Below are positions 42,630 through 50,581 of a DNA stretch of 64,000 nt, in pieces. A model generated the notes under the pieces. That model made no database searches, was not told the DNA's origin, and saw only the letters and a list, made by a program, of their open reading frames with translations. Positions within the stretch are counted from its first letter, which is position 1, and every line of letters starts with the position of its first letter. Source of the DNA: Streptomyces griseocarneus. GTDB lineage: Bacteria > Actinomycetota > Actinomycetes > Streptomycetales > Streptomycetaceae. The stretch is taken from assembly GCA_003674045.1 (NCBI GenBank), contig PENC01000018.1:91720-155719 (forward strand), given 5' to 3'. The position numbers and the translations under genes were made by a program.

Positions 42630-42746
42630 TCAACGGCGAAGCCAGAGCCGGATCGAGGCGACGGTGCCGTGGAAGATGTAGGCGCGCTTGTCGTATCTCG
42701 TCGCCACGGCCCGGGAGTGCTTGAGGGTGTTGATCGTGCGTTCAAC
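42630..42746 (-). pseudogene. IS5-family transposase 3' fragment (C-terminal 38 residues)
   Basis: Minus-strand frame starting VERTINTLKHSRAVATRYDKRAY and ending LWLRR, the conserved C terminus of an IS5-family DDE transposase (VERxINxLKxxRAVATRYDK carries the catalytic Glu). Everything upstream of VERT is missing here. A piece ending just before the equivalent point lies at 48337-48720 in the same orientation. Confidence 0.85.
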
Positions 42747-42866
42747 AAGGTCAAACATTGGCGCGCGGTCGCGACCCGCTACGACAAGCTCGCGACCGCC
42801 TACCGCGCCGGATTCACACTGGCCCTCATCATCGAATGGCTCAAATCATTGGGAGACACAGCCCAG
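42741..42866 (+). pseudogene. IS5-family transposase fragment (second type)
   Basis: Plus-strand frame FNKVKHWRAVATRYDKLATAYRAG, then LALIIEWLKSLGDTAQ: the C-terminal end of a different IS5-group transposase. It shares six bases with the minus-strand fragment at the conserved VERT/FNK region, as if two IS ends had recombined there. Confidence 0.8.
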
Positions 42867-42972
42867 CCGCGGCATTCACCGCTCCGATCTTCAAGCGGGG
42901 CTTCGGTTTCCATTCGTTATCAGGCGGGCGGCTCGGTGGACGCACCGAGCCGGTCGGACCTGCGCTCCGGGG

Positions 42973-43794
42973 TCAGAGGGCGTAGGTGCTCGGCCGCCTG
43001 TCCTCAAGCGGGGCAATCGACACTCCGCCGTCGAAGACGAGGCGTTTGCCGCGGAAACGGTCGAGATCGATCCGAGCCGTCAGCACTTCCTCACACCGGG
43101 CTTGCTGAACAGCGAGGACTTCGCCATCGGGTGCGACGATCTGGCTGAATCCGAGAAAGTCTGTTGCCTTTTCGCTGTCGGGTCGATTCGCCACCAACAG
43201 ATAGACCAGGTTCTCGGCCGCGCGTACCGGCGCGAAATACTCGGCCAGAATGCGCGACTGCGCCGACCAGACGGTGGGCACCGCGATTATGTCCGCATCA
43301 GAAAGCGCAAGCGTGCGAGCAACTTCGGGGAATCTCGTCTCATAACAGATCATCACGCCCAAGCGCCCCAACGGCGTGTCGAAGACCGAGATACCCGACG
43401 CGGGCGGTTCGTCCACGAACCGGTCCGCCCCCAGCGGCGGCAAGTGAGCTTTGCGGTGGACTCCGACGTGCCCCTCGGGGCCGATGACGAACGCCGAGTT
43501 GTACAGGCCTCCACCGTCCTTCTCGAGAGCACCGACAACCAGATGCAGATTCAGCCGGGCCGAGAGTTCGGCGATTGTTGCCAGTTCGGGGCCGTCGGCT
43601 GCGACGGCGACGGCCTCAGCTGCGCCGCGAGAATCGAACAGATAACCCGTCAGGCCGCATTCGGGAAACACGATCAGCTCGACCCCCGTGCTCGCCGCCG
43701 CCTCGGCCGTTTCCGTTATCCGCCGTAGGTTTGCACCGATATCACCCGGCACACAACCGATTTGCGCCACAGCAACCGATCTCGAGCTGTCCAC
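42973..43794 (-). CDS. Carbon-nitrogen hydrolase (nitrilase superfamily)
   Basis: 273 residues from GTG 43792-43794 (GAGGAG about 10 bases upstream). The catalytic triad is visible: Glu in VFPECGLTGYL, Lys in VHRKAHLPPLG, Cys in GVMICYETRFPEVAR. Length and motif spacing fit the amidase/N-carbamoylase/omega-amidase branches rather than nitrilases proper. Composition is lower in G+C than neighbours (many A/T third positions), and the gene is bracketed by two direct copies of an IS5-type transposase end, so horizontal acquisition is likely. The substrate is an amide or carbamoyl compound, not further defined. Confidence 0.85.
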   Translation of the reverse strand: MDSSRSVAVAQIGCVPGDIGANLRRITETAEAAASTGVELIVFPECGLTGYLFDSRGAAEAVAVAADGPELATIAELSARLNLHLVVGALEKDGGGLYNSAFVIGPEGHVGVHRKAHLPPLGADRFVDEPPASGISVFDTPLGRLGVMICYETRFPEVARTLALSDADIIAVPTVWSAQSRILAEYFAPVRAAENLVYLLVANRPDSEKATDFLGFSQIVAPDGEVLAVQQARCEEVLTARIDLDRFRGKRLVFDGGVSIAPLEDRRPSTYAL

Positions 43795-44050
43795 GATGCA
43801 CCACTCCTCATCTCGCTGACCGAGTACGTGCTCCGCGGCTGCACGCAAGTGCTGTAACGGACCACATGCCGGCAACCCACTCGGCAACGATGCATTCAAG
43901 ATCGAAGAGCGTCAAGGCATCACACCCGGTTCAACCGGTAGCCTGCGACCGTCAGCCGCCGATCCGCGCAGCGTGACAAGCTGCTGGGCACATGGCGAGG
44001 CGATCGCCGCACCGCGGCTGGTCGGCGGTCCACCGCGTCGCAGCCCTCTG

Positions 44051-44125
44051 GCCTCGGCCTACCGTGCCGGGTTGGTCATGACACTGGTCATCGAATGGCT
44101 GAAGCTATCGGGAGACACGACCCAG
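44051..44125 (+). pseudogene. IS5-family transposase terminal fragment (copy 2)
   Basis: Plus-strand frame ASAYRAG, LVMTLVIEWLK, LSGDTTQ, homologous to 42792-42866 (ATAYRAG ... IIEWLKSLGDTAQ). Same orientation on the other side of the nitrilase-type gene. Only the extreme C terminus remains. Confidence 0.75.
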
Positions 44126-44206
44126 TGCTGTGGCCGGGAAGGTTCACCGTGATCGGAAGGCGGCTCCCGGGAGGAGCGCACGCGAACCGGCTGGTATTAC
44201 TGGGGC

Positions 44207-44584
44207 ATGCAGGAAGAGACCGCACGCTCCGCGATCGACACGTTCATCTCCGCGTTCAACGCCTCGGACGACAGCTATGTGACTGCCCTGCTCTCCCAGG
44301 CCCTGACCTCGGACGTGGTCTTCTGGGGACCGTTGGGCCGCAGCGAAGGAATCGAGGCGGTCGAGCAGTTCGTGCTGGACATCCGACGCCACCCGGCAGG
44401 GACCGGCACGATGGTGCGCTGCTCAGCGGTGGACATGCCTGACGAATGGGCCCGGTACCAGTGGGTCTTCACCACGCCTGATGGAGGCCCCCGCCTGGCG
44501 GGAACGGATGTCGTCCATCTGCGGCGGAGCCTCATCGACCAGGTCATCGTCTTCGCGGGGGAGATCGAGCCGTTCGCCTCCTGA
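44207..44584 (+). CDS. NTF2-like (SnoaL-type) small protein
   Basis: 125 residues with the cone-shaped NTF2 fold pattern: an N-terminal helix (ETARSAIDTFISAFNASDDSYVTALLSQAL), SDVVFWGPLGRSEGIEAVEQFV, then strands MVRCSAVDMPDEWARYQWVFTTPDGGPRLAGTDVVHL and LIDQVIVFAGEIEPF. Members are ketosteroid-isomerase-like enzymes, polyketide cyclases or binding proteins; active-site residues cannot be matched with confidence. Located alone between IS fragments. GGGGC directly before ATG 44207 is a weak ribosome-binding site. Confidence 0.75.
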   Translation: MQEETARSAIDTFISAFNASDDSYVTALLSQALTSDVVFWGPLGRSEGIEAVEQFVLDIRRHPAGTGTMVRCSAVDMPDEWARYQWVFTTPDGGPRLAGTDVVHLRRSLIDQVIVFAGEIEPFAS

Positions 44585-44619
44585 GTCGTCCTTCTGCCGC
44601 TGTCCTTCTCCTGAACTTG

Positions 44620-45359
44620 CCCCGTCGGCGTTCGGGGGGCTGCTGTTCGCGGTTGGTCAGGCCGCGGTGTTGAGGGGGGTCCGCCCCAGCGAATGCCCTT
44701 TTCGCTGCGGGTGCGGGCGCGTTCCCTGCGTTGGGCGGCGAGTACGTCGGGGTGGCGGGCGTTGCCCAGCGGCGGTTGACGCCCCACAGGCGGTCGTCGC
44801 CCGCGGAGCAGCAGCCGTGGAAGCAGGTGCCGGATCCCCAGGGGCCCGAACTCGTCGAAGGCGAAGACCCGGTCCGGGAAGCGGTCCGGCACCTGCTCGA
44901 TCCGGTCGGGCCTGGCGTCGCGATCAGGGTCGGGTGACTCCTTCCAGGTCCTGGTCCGCCGGAAGGCGATGCCGCGGCGCCGGAGCAGGCGCCGTAAGGC
45001 TTCACGGCCGATGCGGATGACACGTCCGTGCACTTTCCGCAGGCAGGCGGCGAGTTTGCGGATCGACCAGCGGGTGAAGGGCCGGCCGATCTCGTTGAAC
45101 CGGTGGATCACGTCCCGGACGGTGTCCTCGTCGGCCCGGACCAGCTGGGCGATCACTGGCACCCGGTTCCCGCCCGCCGAGGCCGGCAGCAGCATCGCGC
45201 ACCGGCAGCGCACCGAACTCGTGCTTGCCCCGGGCGCATGATCTGCTGCAGCTTGTGCCCCTCCTCGTCGGTCAGCCTGCGCACACGGACAGGCTCAGCC
45301 ACCGCGCCTCCGGCGCTCGGATCGGACGTCACCGCACGTCCAACCGTCACGACCACCAA
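44620..45359 (-). pseudogene. Degenerate IS630-family transposase
   Basis: Minus-strand pieces in different frames: VVVTVGRAVT...VRRLTDEEGHKLQQIM (45160-45359); then MRCRCAMLLPASAGGNRVPVIAQLVRADEDTVRDVIHRFNEIG, joined directly to PFTRWSIRKLAACLRKVHGRVIRIGREALRRLLRRRGIAF (a deletion of the intervening segment), and DRVFAFDEFGPLGI (the first DDE Asp region); then HGCCSAGDDRLWGVNRR in another frame. At least two frameshifts and one deletion make it inactive. It lies just downstream of the lasso cluster, where an exporter gene would be expected. Confidence 0.85.
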
Positions 45360-45469
45360 CCCGGCGAACCTTCACGGTCACAGCACCAGGGCGTGTCCGA
45401 CGAATCGCGTCACCAGGCCGTGAAACACGCGGGCCCAGTGCCGGACCGGTGGTGACCAGGACCGATGAA

Positions 45470-45973
45470 TCACCTCAGACGGTCGGAGGGGCACTCGCGA
45501 TCGGCCGGTGCTGAACTGCCGTTGCGGGGCTCGATGTCCCCGGAGGCTCTTCTGGCGTGCCGGGAAGGTGGGACGGTGAGGGTGGGGGTGTAGTAGCCGG
45601 ACGGTTCGGCTTCACCGACAGCGATGCCGTCGACTTCGACCCATGCGTGAGCGCGGAAGGATGCAGTGCGTACACCGGTGCACCACGTGGGCCAACTGCC
45701 GCCCAGGCGGCACAGTATGGCGGTGGCGATGGAGCGTTGAAGGCAGCCTTGGCCTGCGCAGCGGAGGCTGACGGCGATGACGGCGTCCCGGGCGGTCTTG
45801 GCCTGGGTGGCGGTGGCCGGGGTGGCGCCGGTGCGCAGGAGTTTGAGAGTGGCGAGGATGAGGTGCGGGGGCAGGGCGGCGATGGGCCGGGCGGCGGCGA
45901 CGGCGAAGTGTGCGGCGATGCGTCGGTGCCAGGGGGGTGGTGCGCTGGGTTCGAGGGCGCACGGGGTGGTCAT
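45470..45973 (-). CDS. Lasso-peptide leader protease (B2, transglutaminase-like)
   Basis: 167 residues. The B2 core is recognisable: AARDAVIAVSLRCAGQGCLQRSIA (catalytic Cys), ILCRLGGSWPTWCTGVR, and FRAHAWVEVDGIAVGE (catalytic His; Asp follows), the papain/transglutaminase-type arrangement of lasso B2 proteases. It cuts the leader after the RRE protein presents it. The last 40 residues (HARRASGDIEPRNGSSAPADRE and on) are polar and unusual for the family. ATG 45971-45973 overlaps the B1 stop (ATGA). Final gene of the A-C-B1-B2 order. Confidence 0.88.
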   Translation of the reverse strand: MTTPCALEPSAPPPWHRRIAAHFAVAAARPIAALPPHLILATLKLLRTGATPATATQAKTARDAVIAVSLRCAGQGCLQRSIATAILCRLGGSWPTWCTGVRTASFRAHAWVEVDGIAVGEAEPSGYYTPTLTVPPSRHARRASGDIEPRNGSSAPADRECPSDRLR

Positions 45974-46227
45974 GTGGTGGCCAGCTTTGCGGTGTGCAGG
46001 GCGTTGATCAGTTTGGCTACGTCGGTTTGGGCCTGCTGGGTGCTGATGCCGTAGTGCTCGCTCAAGGCTGTGGCGGCGTGGTCGGGGCTGCCGTCTTTGA
46101 GGAGGGTGCGCAGGATGAGGGTGCCGGTGGTGTTGAGCTGGAAGTAGCGGCCGCGGCGCTGATCGAGCAGGACCATGCCGTTTTCGGTCTGGGTCTCGGT
46201 GACGTGTGGCTTGAGTGAGAAGGTCAC
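45970..46227 (-). CDS. Lasso-peptide RRE protein (B1, PqqD-like)
   Basis: 85 residues from GTG 46225-46227: VTETQTENGMVLLDQRRGRYFQLNTTGTLILRTLL, then ALSEHYGISTQQAQTDVAKLINALHTAKL. This is the PqqD-like winged-helix RiPP recognition element that binds the precursor leader and hands it to protease and cyclase. The L-DQRRGRYFQLN-TG signature is highly typical of B1 proteins. Overlaps the cyclase stop by GTGA and B2 start by ATGA. Confidence 0.93.
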   Translation of the reverse strand: MTFSLKPHVTETQTENGMVLLDQRRGRYFQLNTTGTLILRTLLKDGSPDHAATALSEHYGISTQQAQTDVAKLINALHTAKLATT

Positions 46228-48086
46228 GCCGCTCCTTGGGGGGTGGCCGGGGGCGCGGGCGCCGGGCGGGTGTGAGAGCGTAGCCAGGTTTCGCAGGCCA
46301 GGGTGGGCTCCAGCGGGATACCTGCGAGCATGGGGTGGGCGGTGCGCAGGCCGGCCTGGACGCGGTGGTCGTCGACCAGGCCGTGGTGGGCGAGTTCGGA
46401 GCCGTTGAAGAGTTCGAGCAAGGTGGCGTGGTGGCGACGCAGTCCGTCGTAGGAGTCCTCGCCGAAGTTGCCCTTGGTCCTGCGATCGAGAAGGCTGTCG
46501 GGCACCAGGCCCCGCATGGCTTCGGCGAGCAGGGGCTTGTACCGGCTCGGGCTGCTGCGCTCGTCCGGGCGGACGGCCAGGGCTGCTTCGATGACCCGGT
46601 CATCGAGGTAGGGGGCGGCGAGTTGCACGCCGTGTGCAGCGGCGATCTGGGATGTCTGGCGGATCATCGTCCCGGCGGTGCGGATCGCGTCCATGGTGGT
46701 GTGGGGGCCGCGCCCGGCATCCAGGGGTTCCGGATTCTCCTGTGCGGCGGCCAGCAACAGGCGGCGGACCGCGTCTGCTGCGTCGTCCGACACCCAAGCG
46801 GGCAAGCGCAGCGGGGCGGTCCAGCCCAGTCTTGGCTGGTAGGGCGAGGGTTGCCCGGCCCTGAGGGTCTGGGCCGTGTGGGCGAGCCAGGCCGGGAAGC
46901 TGCGCTGGTCGGACAGGGCACGCCAGGTGGCCATTGTCGTCCAGTGGGCCATGGCCCGGCGGCCGCGCGCGTACCGCAGCCCGGCCCATGGGTGGCTGCG
47001 GACCAGCGAGTGGACGTGGGCGGGTGCAAGGTGGAAGAGCTCGTCGCCCCCGTGGCCGCACAGATGCAGCCCGGAACCCAGGGCGGCCGCACGACGGCAG
47101 ATGTCGGCGAACCGTGCCCCTGTGCGCACCCACGACACCGGCTCCCCGGGCAGGGTGAAACCGGCGCCCGTATCGAGGTCCGCGAACATCGTCGGTACCT
47201 GCCCGTACTCCAGCAGCAGATGGTCGGCATCCGGCAGAAAACCGGCGATCCGGCCGGCCCACTGCGTATCGTCGCTGCCGGGGTCGAGCTCCGCCACGCG
47301 CATGGTGACCAGCCGCTCGGCCGCAGCGCCGGCCAGACACGTCACCGCCCCGGAATCCAGCCCCCCGGACAGATCACTGCTGACCACCGCACACGCAGCC
47401 GCCCGCCCCCGTACCGCCTCCACCAGCCTTTCCCGCACCAGCGCAACGCCCTGCTCCCGTGTCAGCTCCGCGACAGGCGGGGTCCACCAGCGCCCCGTGC
47501 GGGAGCTGCCGCACGGCTCGATCAGCAGCCAATGGTCCGGCGGCAGCTGATGCACGCCACGCCACAGCGGACGCTCACGCAGCGGATACGGCACGAGCGG
47601 GCTCAGCAAGCGCACCGCCAGCAACTCCTCGTCCAAGACCGCACCGGTCATACGGGCCAAGCCATCCGGCTGGCCGGAGGCCACGGTGATCCCGCCCAGA
47701 CGGGTATGAAAGACCGCCCGCACACCCGAGACCGTCCCCTGGACATGGACGCGGCCTGCCATGCTGACCAGGAGATGGGCACAACCAGCCAGCCGGCGCG
47801 CCCAACCTGCCACGGACGACAGGTCCGAGAGGCATTCAGCGAACCGGGCCAGCTCTGTGGTGGTGACCGGACTGTCGCCAGCCACCACCACGTGTGTCTG
47901 CCCGGCCATGGCGAGCCGGACCTCCCCGGCCGGCAAATGACCCACCAGCCACGGCCGACCCGAGGCATGCGCAATCACCTGCGTACCCGGCACCGTGGAC
48001 AGGGCGCGGGCAACGGCGAGAGCACCATCGGTATCGGGGAGGACCGTGAAACTCGCCCCGCCAGGCACGGGAGGATCAACCGTCAA
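46224..48086 (-). CDS. Lasso-peptide macrolactam cyclase (C, asparagine-synthetase-like)
   Basis: 620 residues if started at TTG 48084-48086, overlapping the precursor end by 11 bases; GTG 48066-48068, just after the precursor stop, is an alternative, and neither has a clear Shine-Dalgarno. The N-terminal half is a glutaminase-like domain without the catalytic Cys2. The AMP-forming half contains the PP-loop SGGLDS (about 240-245), LCGHGGDELF, TSQIAAAHGVQLAAPYLDDRVIEAAL and YKPLLAEAMRGLVPDSLLDRRTKGNFGEDSY. It adenylates the Glu8 side chain of the core and closes the ring onto Gly1. The member sequence is otherwise a normal lasso cyclase. Confidence 0.93.
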   Translation of the reverse strand: MTVDPPVPGGASFTVLPDTDGALAVARALSTVPGTQVIAHASGRPWLVGHLPAGEVRLAMAGQTHVVVAGDSPVTTTELARFAECLSDLSSVAGWARRLAGCAHLLVSMAGRVHVQGTVSGVRAVFHTRLGGITVASGQPDGLARMTGAVLDEELLAVRLLSPLVPYPLRERPLWRGVHQLPPDHWLLIEPCGSSRTGRWWTPPVAELTREQGVALVRERLVEAVRGRAAACAVVSSDLSGGLDSGAVTCLAGAAAERLVTMRVAELDPGSDDTQWAGRIAGFLPDADHLLLEYGQVPTMFADLDTGAGFTLPGEPVSWVRTGARFADICRRAAALGSGLHLCGHGGDELFHLAPAHVHSLVRSHPWAGLRYARGRRAMAHWTTMATWRALSDQRSFPAWLAHTAQTLRAGQPSPYQPRLGWTAPLRLPAWVSDDAADAVRRLLLAAAQENPEPLDAGRGPHTTMDAIRTAGTMIRQTSQIAAAHGVQLAAPYLDDRVIEAALAVRPDERSSPSRYKPLLAEAMRGLVPDSLLDRRTKGNFGEDSYDGLRRHHATLLELFNGSELAHHGLVDDHRVQAGLRTAHPMLAGIPLEPTLACETWLRSHTRPAPAPPATPQGAA

Positions 48087-48207
48087 AGGTGGTGTAGAGC
48101 TCGCTAGAAAGACCCATGCTACCCAGCGTCACCTCGGCGAAGCCGCCGACCTCCACAAGCTCCGGCGACTCATAGACCGTCTCCCGCACGACGTCGTTCT
48201 GCTCCAT
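48076..48207 (-). CDS. Lasso-peptide precursor (A), predicted core GSMGLSSELYTTFDG
   Basis: 43 residues from ATG 48205-48207, with AAGGGGAG about seven bases upstream. The leader MEQNDVVRET-VYESPELVEVGGFAEV has the YxxP...L...G.F RRE-binding pattern. The conserved Thr at -2 (T-L before the cut) places the cut after VTL, giving a 15-residue core GSMGLSSELYTTFDG. Gly1 and Glu8 fit an 8-membered macrolactam, with the tail LYTTFDG threading the ring; Tyr10 or Phe13 could act as plugs. There is no Cys, so class II. Calculated monoisotopic [M+H]+ of the ring-closed core is 1546.67. Too short for most gene finders. Confidence 0.9.
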   Translation of the reverse strand: MEQNDVVRETVYESPELVEVGGFAEVTLGSMGLSSELYTTFDG

Positions 48208-48336
48208 CGCGCACTCCCCTTCTCAGACTCCTGCATCTCGCGCGTCACGTCGAGAAACGCTGTCCGACGCACGAGCGGCCCCAACGAAATGCCGGGACAT
48301 CCACAGCAGAAGACCCCACACCGACCAAAGCCAGAC
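48208..48336. promoter_or_regulatory. Upstream region of the lasso operon
   Basis: About 130 bases of lower G+C than the flanks between the IS remnant and the precursor. It must hold the operon promoter. No regulator gene or clear operator was seen. The IS remnant begins right beyond it, so part of the original control region may be lost. Confidence 0.4.
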
Positions 48337-48720
48337 CTAGGACATCAATTCACCCTGACGGGCTATATTCGCCGTCCCTTCCGCCACTGTGGGTCTACCG
48401 CCCCCGCTCCTGCGGCGTCGGCGGTGGGCCTGCTGGTCCCGGCGTTCGGGGATGGTGTCTTGATCTGACGTCGCCGCAGGTACCTGCGATTTCGGCGCAA
48501 GCTGTACGCCTTGTCCCCACACACATGGTCTGGGCATGTCCGCGGGTGTCCGCCGGCTGGTCGCGGGACGCGGATGCGGTCCAGGACCGGGATCAGTTGA
48601 GGGGCGTCGCCCCACTGTCCTGGTGCGGTGGTTCTTCCAGCGTCCACCCCGCCCTGTGTTCCTTGGAAGGCACGGCTCCAGCCGACGCCACTCGTCGTCC
48701 GAAAGATCGCCCCGCCCCAC
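48337..48720 (-). pseudogene. IS5-family transposase 5'/middle fragment, frameshifted
   Basis: Minus-strand remnant starting MGRGDLSDDEWRRLEPCLP; GRGGRWKNHRT follows. In a second frame come LIPVLDRIRVPRPAGGHPRTCPDHVCGDKAYS...RRYLRRRQI, then the first frame resumes with DTIPERRDQQAHRRRRRSGGGRP. The part between the N terminus and LIPVL is deleted. It lacks the VERT...ATRYDK end, which is present at 42630-42746 in the same orientation. Confidence 0.85.
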
Positions 48721-48774
48721 ACCCAGAGAAACGAGGCGTCAGCAGTGGCAGTCATGTGACCCGTCGGGCAGGCC

Positions 48775-50313
48775 CTAGACGGCGCGTTCCCTGCCCTGCC
48801 AGTACGGGTCCCGCAGGTGTCGTTTGTAGAGCTTGCCGTTGGGGTCGCGGGGCATCGAGGCGATGAATCCCAGGGACTTGGGGCGTTTGTAGCCCGCCAG
48901 GTGGCGTGCGCAGTGCGCGAGGAGTCCAGCGGCCAGACGCTCGTCCGGCGCGTTGCCGTCAGCCGGTTCGACGACGGCCCGTACCTCCTCGCCCCAGTCG
49001 TCGTGCGGGATGCCGAAGACCGCGGCGTCGGCGACGGCGGGGTGGGCGAGCAGCACGGATTCGATCTCGGCGGGGTAGATGTTGACGCCCCCGGAGATGA
49101 TCATGTCGATCTTGCGGTCACGGAGGAAGAGATAGCCGTCCTCGTCGAGGAAGCCGAGGTCGCCGACGGTGAAGAAGTCGCCAATCCGGTTCTTCCTGGT
49201 CTTGTCGCCGTCCTTGTGGTATGTGAAGCCGCTGGCGGTCATCCTCATGTAGACGGTGCCGAGTTCACCGGCGGGCAGGCGATGGCCCTCGTCGTCGAGG
49301 ACGGCGAGCTCGCTGCCGGGCCAGGCCCGGCCTACCGTGCCGGGTTTCCTGAGCCAGTCCTCGGCGGTGGCGAAGGCGCCGCCGCCCTCGCTGGCCGCGT
49401 AGTACTCCTCGACGCAGCTCCCCCACCACTCGATCATCGCCCGTTTGACGTGGTCGGGGCAGGGCGCGGCACCATGGATGGCGTGCCGCATGGACGACAC
49501 GTCGTACGCGGCCCGTACGGGCTCGGGCAGTGCCAGCAGCCGGTGGAACTGGGTGGGGACCATGTGGGTGTGCGTACAGCGGTGCGTCTCGATGAGGCGC
49601 AGCATCTCCTCGGGTGTCCATTTGTCCATCAGCACCACCTGGTGCCCGAGGTGCAGGGACGCTCCGGCGAATTGCAGAACGGCCGTGTGGTAGAGCGGCG
49701 AGCACACCAGATGGGTGTTCCCGTCGAACGGCTCGATGCCGAAGAAGCCGAGGAATCCGCCGAGGTGGATCTCCTCGGGCAGCTTCCCGGGCAGGGGACG
49801 GCGGACGCCACGGGGACGGCCGGTGGTGCCGGAGGTGTAGTTCATGACATGGCCGAGCGTACGATCGGGAGGCGGGTCCTCCGGGTGGCCTGCGAGCAGT
49901 TCTCCGTACGGGCGGAAGCCGGCGATGTCACCGACCGCGTAGCGGCGCTCGGGCACGAGCCCCGCCTCGTCGGCCGCGGCGGCCACGGTCCCGGCGAACC
50001 GTTCGTGGGCGATCAGCGCCTTGGCGCCCGAGTCGGCGACGATCCAGGCGATCTCGGAGGCGACCAGATGGTGATTGACGGGGACGAGGTAGAAACCGGC
50101 CTGGGTGGCGGCGAGGTAGGCGGTGACCATCTCTTCGCCGTTGGGAAGGACGACGGCGAACGCGTCACCGGGCCGCAGCCTGGCCTCCGCGCGGAGGGCG
50201 TGGACCAATCGGTTGGCGGCGGCGTGCAGTTGTACCGCGGTGCGGGGTTCCCCTTCGGGGGTGACGAGGATGGTGCGGTGCGGGTGCTTCGTTGCTTCGG
50301 CCCAGAACGACAT
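48775..50313 (-). CDS. Acyl-CoA synthetase (FadD-like, AMP-forming)
   Basis: 512 residues of the ANL family: MNYTSGTTGRPRGVRRPLPGK (P-loop), EEYYAASEGGGAFA (adenine pocket), VGDLGFLDEDGYLFLRDRKIDMIISGGVNIYPAEIE (hinge and ribose-binding Asp) and RDPNGKLYKRHLRD (catalytic Lys). The YKRPKSLGFIASMPRDPNGKLYKR end is typical of steroid/acyl-type FadD proteins. GAGGAGGGC precedes the start. It lies right of the IS island, and the gap to the IS remnant is only 54 bases, which marks the island's right border. Confidence 0.9.
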   Translation of the reverse strand: MSFWAEATKHPHRTILVTPEGEPRTAVQLHAAANRLVHALRAEARLRPGDAFAVVLPNGEEMVTAYLAATQAGFYLVPVNHHLVASEIAWIVADSGAKALIAHERFAGTVAAAADEAGLVPERRYAVGDIAGFRPYGELLAGHPEDPPPDRTLGHVMNYTSGTTGRPRGVRRPLPGKLPEEIHLGGFLGFFGIEPFDGNTHLVCSPLYHTAVLQFAGASLHLGHQVVLMDKWTPEEMLRLIETHRCTHTHMVPTQFHRLLALPEPVRAAYDVSSMRHAIHGAAPCPDHVKRAMIEWWGSCVEEYYAASEGGGAFATAEDWLRKPGTVGRAWPGSELAVLDDEGHRLPAGELGTVYMRMTASGFTYHKDGDKTRKNRIGDFFTVGDLGFLDEDGYLFLRDRKIDMIISGGVNIYPAEIESVLLAHPAVADAAVFGIPHDDWGEEVRAVVEPADGNAPDERLAAGLLAHCARHLAGYKRPKSLGFIASMPRDPNGKLYKRHLRDPYWQGRERAV

Positions 50314-50329
50314 GGGTGCCCTCCTCGAT

Positions 50330-50581
50330 ACGACCGGGGGCTCCGCCCCCGGACCCCGTCACAGTGCGGCGCCGCGGTCCGATCACGCCTACCGGCCTGC
50401 CCCTTGCGCTCCACACGCGTCTACAGCCGGGTGGGGGCTGGTCGCGCAGTTCCCCGCGCCCCTGACGGGGCACGCCCGACATCCGCCCCGGCCCACAACA
50501 GGGGCGCGGGGCTGTGACATTGTGCGGCTCCGCCGCGCGGGCGCGAGCAGCCCCCACCGAACCCGCAGACGCAAAAGGAGA
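50330..50581. repeat. Dispersed intergenic repeat G (both orientations)
   Basis: The gap holds CGGGGGCTCCGCCCCCGG (50338-50355; GGGGGC/GCCCCC hairpin), a reverse arm GGTGGGGGCTGGTCGCGCAG (about 50428), and a forward copy GGGGCGCGGGGCTGTGACAT with core TGCGGCTCCGCCGCGCGG (50523-50540) and AGCCCCCACCGAACCCGCAG. It forms a large cruciform-like block between two minus-strand genes. Confidence 0.8.

Noticed and set aside
48775..50313. Acyl-CoA synthetase as a member of the lasso cluster
   Set aside because: It lies beyond the IS remnant, has a strong own ribosome-binding site, and its type is common in lipid metabolism; no acylated lasso logic applies.
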